From Smittia aterrima (lineage: Eukaryota > Arthropoda > Insecta > Diptera > Chironomidae), in assembly GCA_033063855.1 (NCBI GenBank), contig CP093830.1, positions 19,778,854 through 19,842,853 on the forward strand: 64,000 nucleotides of DNA, in the 5' to 3' direction. Position 1 is the stretch's first letter, and the number at the start of each line of letters is the position of its first letter. A model generated the notes under the pieces. It was given only the letters and a program-made list of their open reading frames with translations. It ran no database searches and was not told the DNA's origin. The translations under genes were made by a program, and so were the position numbers. Positions 60,823-64,000 of this stretch are shown piece by piece.

Positions 60823-62659
60823 ATGTTAAAGATTCTACTTTTCACTTTAAGTTTGCTGGTTCTAACAGAGTCGCGAACTTCAAAGAAATTATTAGTTCAA
60901 TTGTCTGAAGGGAGAATAGTCGGGAGATACATTACAAGTCTTTATGGAAAAGGAATTCGAGCTTTCATGGGAATTCCTTACGCAGAGCCACCGATCGGCG
61001 ATCTTCGCTTTAAGGTAAATTCAAAATTTTATAAATATTTGATTCTTCAGCTCACAGTTTCATTAGGATCCAGTGAACAAGAAACGATGGCATGGCGTGT
61101 TAAAGTGTCAAGAAGATCCACCAATGTGCAGTCAAAGAAATCCGTTCAGTCGCGACTTTACTCTTTATGGAGAGGAAAATTGTCTGTATTTGAATGTTTA
61201 TTCACCGGAAACTGTCACGGCTCCTCTGCCAGTTATGGTTTGGTTCCATGGAGGAGGATTCATGATGGGAAGCGGAGTCAGAGCCATGTACGGGCCAGAG
61301 CACTTACTCGAACATGACGTCGTCTTCGTAGGAGTTAACTATAGAGTGGGTCCTCTTGGATTCCTCTCAACTGGTCAAGAAGATGCTTGGGGAAATTTTG
61401 GATTAAAAGATCAAGCTCAAGCACTTCGTTGGGTTAAAGCGAACATCAAGAAATTCGGTGGAAATCCTGATTTGGTGACAATTTTCGGGGAATCAGCTGG
61501 AGGAGCTTCAGTCTCTTATCACATGCAGTCGGAACAATCAAAAGGTTTGTTCCATCGAGCGATTTCTCAGTCAGGAACAAACTTGTGTCCTTGGGGAGCC
61601 ATTGCTCACGTTGACGTTGCTAAAAACCGAGCAATCAAACTTGGAGAAATGTTTTCTTGTCCGTTTGAAGACGAAGACTATAAGACGATGGTTGATTGTC
61701 TAAGAGAAGTGCCAGCTGATAATATCACTGCAGCTTTTTACGATTTCTTTGGATGGGACTTCGATCCAATGGTTCCTTTCCCTCCAGTTCTCGAAGAGAG
61801 TCACGACGGAGCTTTCCTTACTGAATCTCCTCGAAACACTCCGAACGTTCATGGCAATCAAATTCCTTGGATGACAGGGATTACTTCGGAAGAAGGAGCT
61901 TTGAAAACTGCTGCAGTGATCAACGATCGTCTTTTGACAAAAAATTTAATTGACAACTGGGATCGTGCGTTGCCGATTTCACTTTACTACGATCACCATC
62001 CAGAAGAAAAGCAGCAAGAAATCACTGAGAAGATAACTGATTTCTACTTTCATGGTGAAAAACCGAAATCATTGAAAGATCTTCATATTCTGACAGACGT
62101 TTGGAGTGACGGTTGGTTCTTCCACGCGATGATTGATACTTTGAAAATGCGTTTCTCCGAAGAAGACCACGCTGAAACTTTCGTTTATCTATTTACTCAC
62201 AAAGGAGCTTGTAGTTTCACAGAACTTTTCAAGGGCGGCCCTGAATCTTATTACGGAACAGTTCACGCAGAAGAGCTTCAATATCTCTTCCCAGTCAGAA
62301 CGAACATGAAATATTTCTACCACGGAATTCCAACGGAAGCAGACAAGAAGCTTACGAGTATCATGACACAACTTTGGGTTAACTTTGCGACTACTGGGTG
62401 AGACCTAAGCTTGAGAAATTTATAAAATAAATTTAAACGAAACTTTGCTTCAAGGAATCCAACTCCTGAAGAAACTGATTTAGTTGATGTTGTCTGGCCA
62501 GTGACCACATCATTTCCTCTTGACTACATGCGAATAGGAAACGAAAATGGAAAGGACCAGGAAACATTATTGAAACTGGAAAATGATTTGTATCCATCAC
62601 GAGCTGAGTTCTGGGATAGTCTAAAAGCTCATCTCCCTGCAGAAGAAGCTGAAGAATAA
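60823..62659 (+). CDS. Secreted type-B carboxylesterase 1
   Basis: Three exons, join(60823..61014, 61067..62397, 62455..62659), 575 aa, normal length for the carboxylesterase family (alpha/beta hydrolase, PF00135). Residues 1-18 (MLKILLFTLSLLVLTESR) are a typical signal peptide. The oxyanion-hole HGGG lies at 125-128, nucleophile Ser207 in GESAGG, acid Glu340 in TSEEGA, and His464 in GTVHAEEL. So the enzyme should hydrolyse carboxylic esters, probably outside the cell. GESAG rather than GQSAG argues against a juvenile-hormone esterase. Introns are 52 and 57 nt. The start was chosen because the signal peptide begins there; an upstream in-frame ATG at 60790 is less likely. A sister gene follows 384 bp downstream in the same direction. 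The physiological substrate (xenobiotic, odorant or dietary) cannot be told. Confidence 0.93.
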
Positions 62660-62660
62660 A
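62655..62660 (+). terminator. Poly(A) hexamer overlapping the esterase 1 stop codon
   Basis: GAAGAATAAATT: AATAAA includes the TAA stop (62657-62659). If used, the 3' UTR would be only some 15-30 nt. No other AATAAA precedes the next gene closely. Confidence 0.4.
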
Positions 62661-63043
62661 TTTGTATAAAAATTTGAAAGAAAAATATTGTTCTTTACTC
62701 TTTGATGAACTCTTAACAACTTTTAATATTCAACTTAATCTGACGATAATCTCTCCAGAAAACAAGTTGACAGAAAACATTTATTCTTGTCGTGAGCTTT
62801 AGTCGTGAGCTTTAGTAAAACATTTTTCATGACGAAAGCTTTTACACTTCACGAAATGTTCTCGAATTTCAGAGAGCAACTATCACACGTCGTGAGAGAA
62901 CAAACATTTCGAGCGATCGTGTGTGTGTGCGTGAGAATTTTTGATTTTTTTCTAAGACATTATTTAAGAGCGCGTTTCTCAACATCGAATTTAGTCTTCG
63001 ATTGTCTCTTCAACATTCAAGTGTGATCGTGTCCAGACGTAAA
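62660..63043 (+). other. Spacer between the two esterase genes
   Basis: 384 nt. It carries a perfect 13-bp tandem duplication of GTCGTGAGCTTTA (62789-62814) followed by GT. No clear TATA or Inr/DPE pair; the promoter of esterase 2 must lie here or overlap the 3' end of esterase 1. Confidence 0.5.
62789..62814. repeat. 13-bp tandem duplication
   Basis: Two exact adjacent copies of GTCGTGAGCTTTA in the inter-esterase spacer, upstream of esterase 2. Could be a duplicated regulatory site or a simple slippage event. Confidence 0.7.
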
Positions 63044-64000
63044 ATGTTGAAGATTCTTGTTTTGTTCTTAAGTTTATTGGTTCTGTCCGAATCGAGAACT
63101 TCGGAGAATTTAAAAGTCCAATTGACTGATGGCAGTCGATTAGTCGGAAGGTACTTAACGAGTCTCACTGGACGAGGAATTCGAGCTTTCATGGGAATTC
63201 CCTACGCTGAACCTCCAATCGGTGAACTTCGCTTTAAGGTAAAGTTCATGAGCAAAGTTAAAAGTGACTCATTAGTTTTCAGTTATTGTGATTAGATTAG
63301 ACATTAATCTAACGTAGACAACACGTTAAAGTAATTTGTCGACGGTGGTTTCCATTAATTTTTCTCAAGTTGACCTTAAACTAAATGACGAAACCAGTAA
63401 TGCAAAGAGTTTAAAACAAAGTTGAGTAAGAAACCATCAGCGTAGATCATAAATTCATTTCGACTCTGAAGCAATTTCAATTCGTTTGCATTTAGATAAT
63501 TTCAATTTTTAACTAATGTTTTGATTGGTTTCATCGCTTTTATATTGGCGACAATTAGAAGAAGACTTGCGTCAAACCTGATTCCAAAAATACTAAATCA
63601 AAAGACCAACAAACAAAAAAACTGTTTAACTATGTGCGTTTCGTTTCTAACAAGATTCGGAAACAACAACAACATCAACAAGTCGGCGTGAGACTGTTGA
63701 GTGAGATTTAACATTTTACCACTCAAACAACTTCAAGATTAATAATAATTTTATGCAAAACTGCATTTTTTCAAATGCAATTTGAATTCGACCTAATTAC
63801 CAATCTCGATTTATCTCTCTCATTAGTCGCCGGTGAAGAAGAAGCCTTGGGATGACGTTTTAAAAGTTCAAGACAATCCACCGATCTGCATTCAACGTGA
63901 TCCTTTTAGACGAGATATGGAGATTGGAGGGAGCGAAGATTGTTTGTATTTGAATGTTTATGCACCAGAAGCTGTCACGAAACCTTTGCCAGTTATGGTT
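63044..64000 (+). CDS. Secreted type-B carboxylesterase 2 (5' part, cut by window end)
   Basis: Exon 1 is 63044..63238 (65 codons) and exon 2 runs from 63827 past the window end. It starts MLKILVLFLSLLVLSESRTS, a signal peptide almost identical to that of esterase 1, then GRGIRAFMGIPYAEPPIGEL and, in exon 2, EDCLYLNVYAPEAV and PLPVMV. The catalytic motifs lie beyond the window. The first intron is at the same codon position as in esterase 1 (after LRFK) but is 588 nt instead of 52. Clearly a tandem duplicate, diverged by substitutions spread along both exons and one extra codon in exon 1. Confidence 0.92.
63239..63826 (+). other. Intron 1 of esterase 2
   Basis: 588 nt, donor AAG|GTAAAG, acceptor TCTCTCATTAG. 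No recognisable insert, terminal repeat or coding frame explains its elevenfold length over the sister intron. Confidence 0.8.

Noticed and set aside
1..64000. CRISPR arrays, operons, rRNA or bacterial-type features
   Set aside because: The window is eukaryotic; no regularly spaced repeats of that kind or rRNA segments were seen.

Overview
This is animal nuclear DNA, AT-rich, with GT-AG introns, and everything I can identify lies on the + strand. The main gene is recognisably the insect BTB zinc-finger transcription factor fruitless (fru). Introns of 52-68 bp, Inr/DPE-type core promoter motifs and many GA/CT simple repeats fit a dipteran with a fairly compact genome. A nematoceran such as a midge is my guess, but species cannot be fixed from this window.

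Layout. 1-2 kb: four degenerate tRNA-like (SINE-like) units on the - strand. About 4.86 kb: the best core promoter in the window (Inr plus correctly spaced DPE), followed by a possible noncoding first exon ending near 5.6 kb. 5.6-28.2 kb: apparently intronic, no gene recognised, but with one dsx/fru-type TRA/TRA-2-like motif next to a strong splice donor at 17.46 kb. 28.2 kb: an exon whose frame and phase fit an N-terminal extension of Fru. 28.4-43.1 kb: long intron with weak promoter candidates. 43.1-47.0 kb: common exons encoding the BTB domain and linker. 45.9-58.1 kb: mutually exclusive 3' ends. These comprise a TTF/BED-like zinc-finger exon spliced from the exon before the last common exon, and four C2H2 two-finger ends (49.6, 51.8-52.4, 56.0 and 57.5 kb), all phase-compatible with the last common exon. 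58.1-60.8 kb: fru 3' UTR/intergenic DNA with two short inverted-repeat elements. 60.8-64.0 kb: two tandem secreted type-B carboxylesterase genes, the second cut by the window end.

How the parts work together. The common exons supply BTB dimerisation, a basic nuclear-localisation patch and a SUMO-consensus site. Choice of 3' exon supplies the DNA-binding module. The phase arithmetic closes for every deduced isoform, giving about 481, 461, 414, 527 and 516 aa from the BTB methionine. The most noteworthy observations are the TTF-type alternative end, a frame that stays open for 55 coding-looking codons after the TGA of one C2H2 end, a 47-nt micro-exon needed to make that end splice in phase, and a PLNLS-type (CtBP-like) motif in the putative N-terminal extension. 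The esterases are ordinary catalytically complete enzymes and unrelated to fru. All exon boundaries are deduced from splice signals and frame, not from transcripts.
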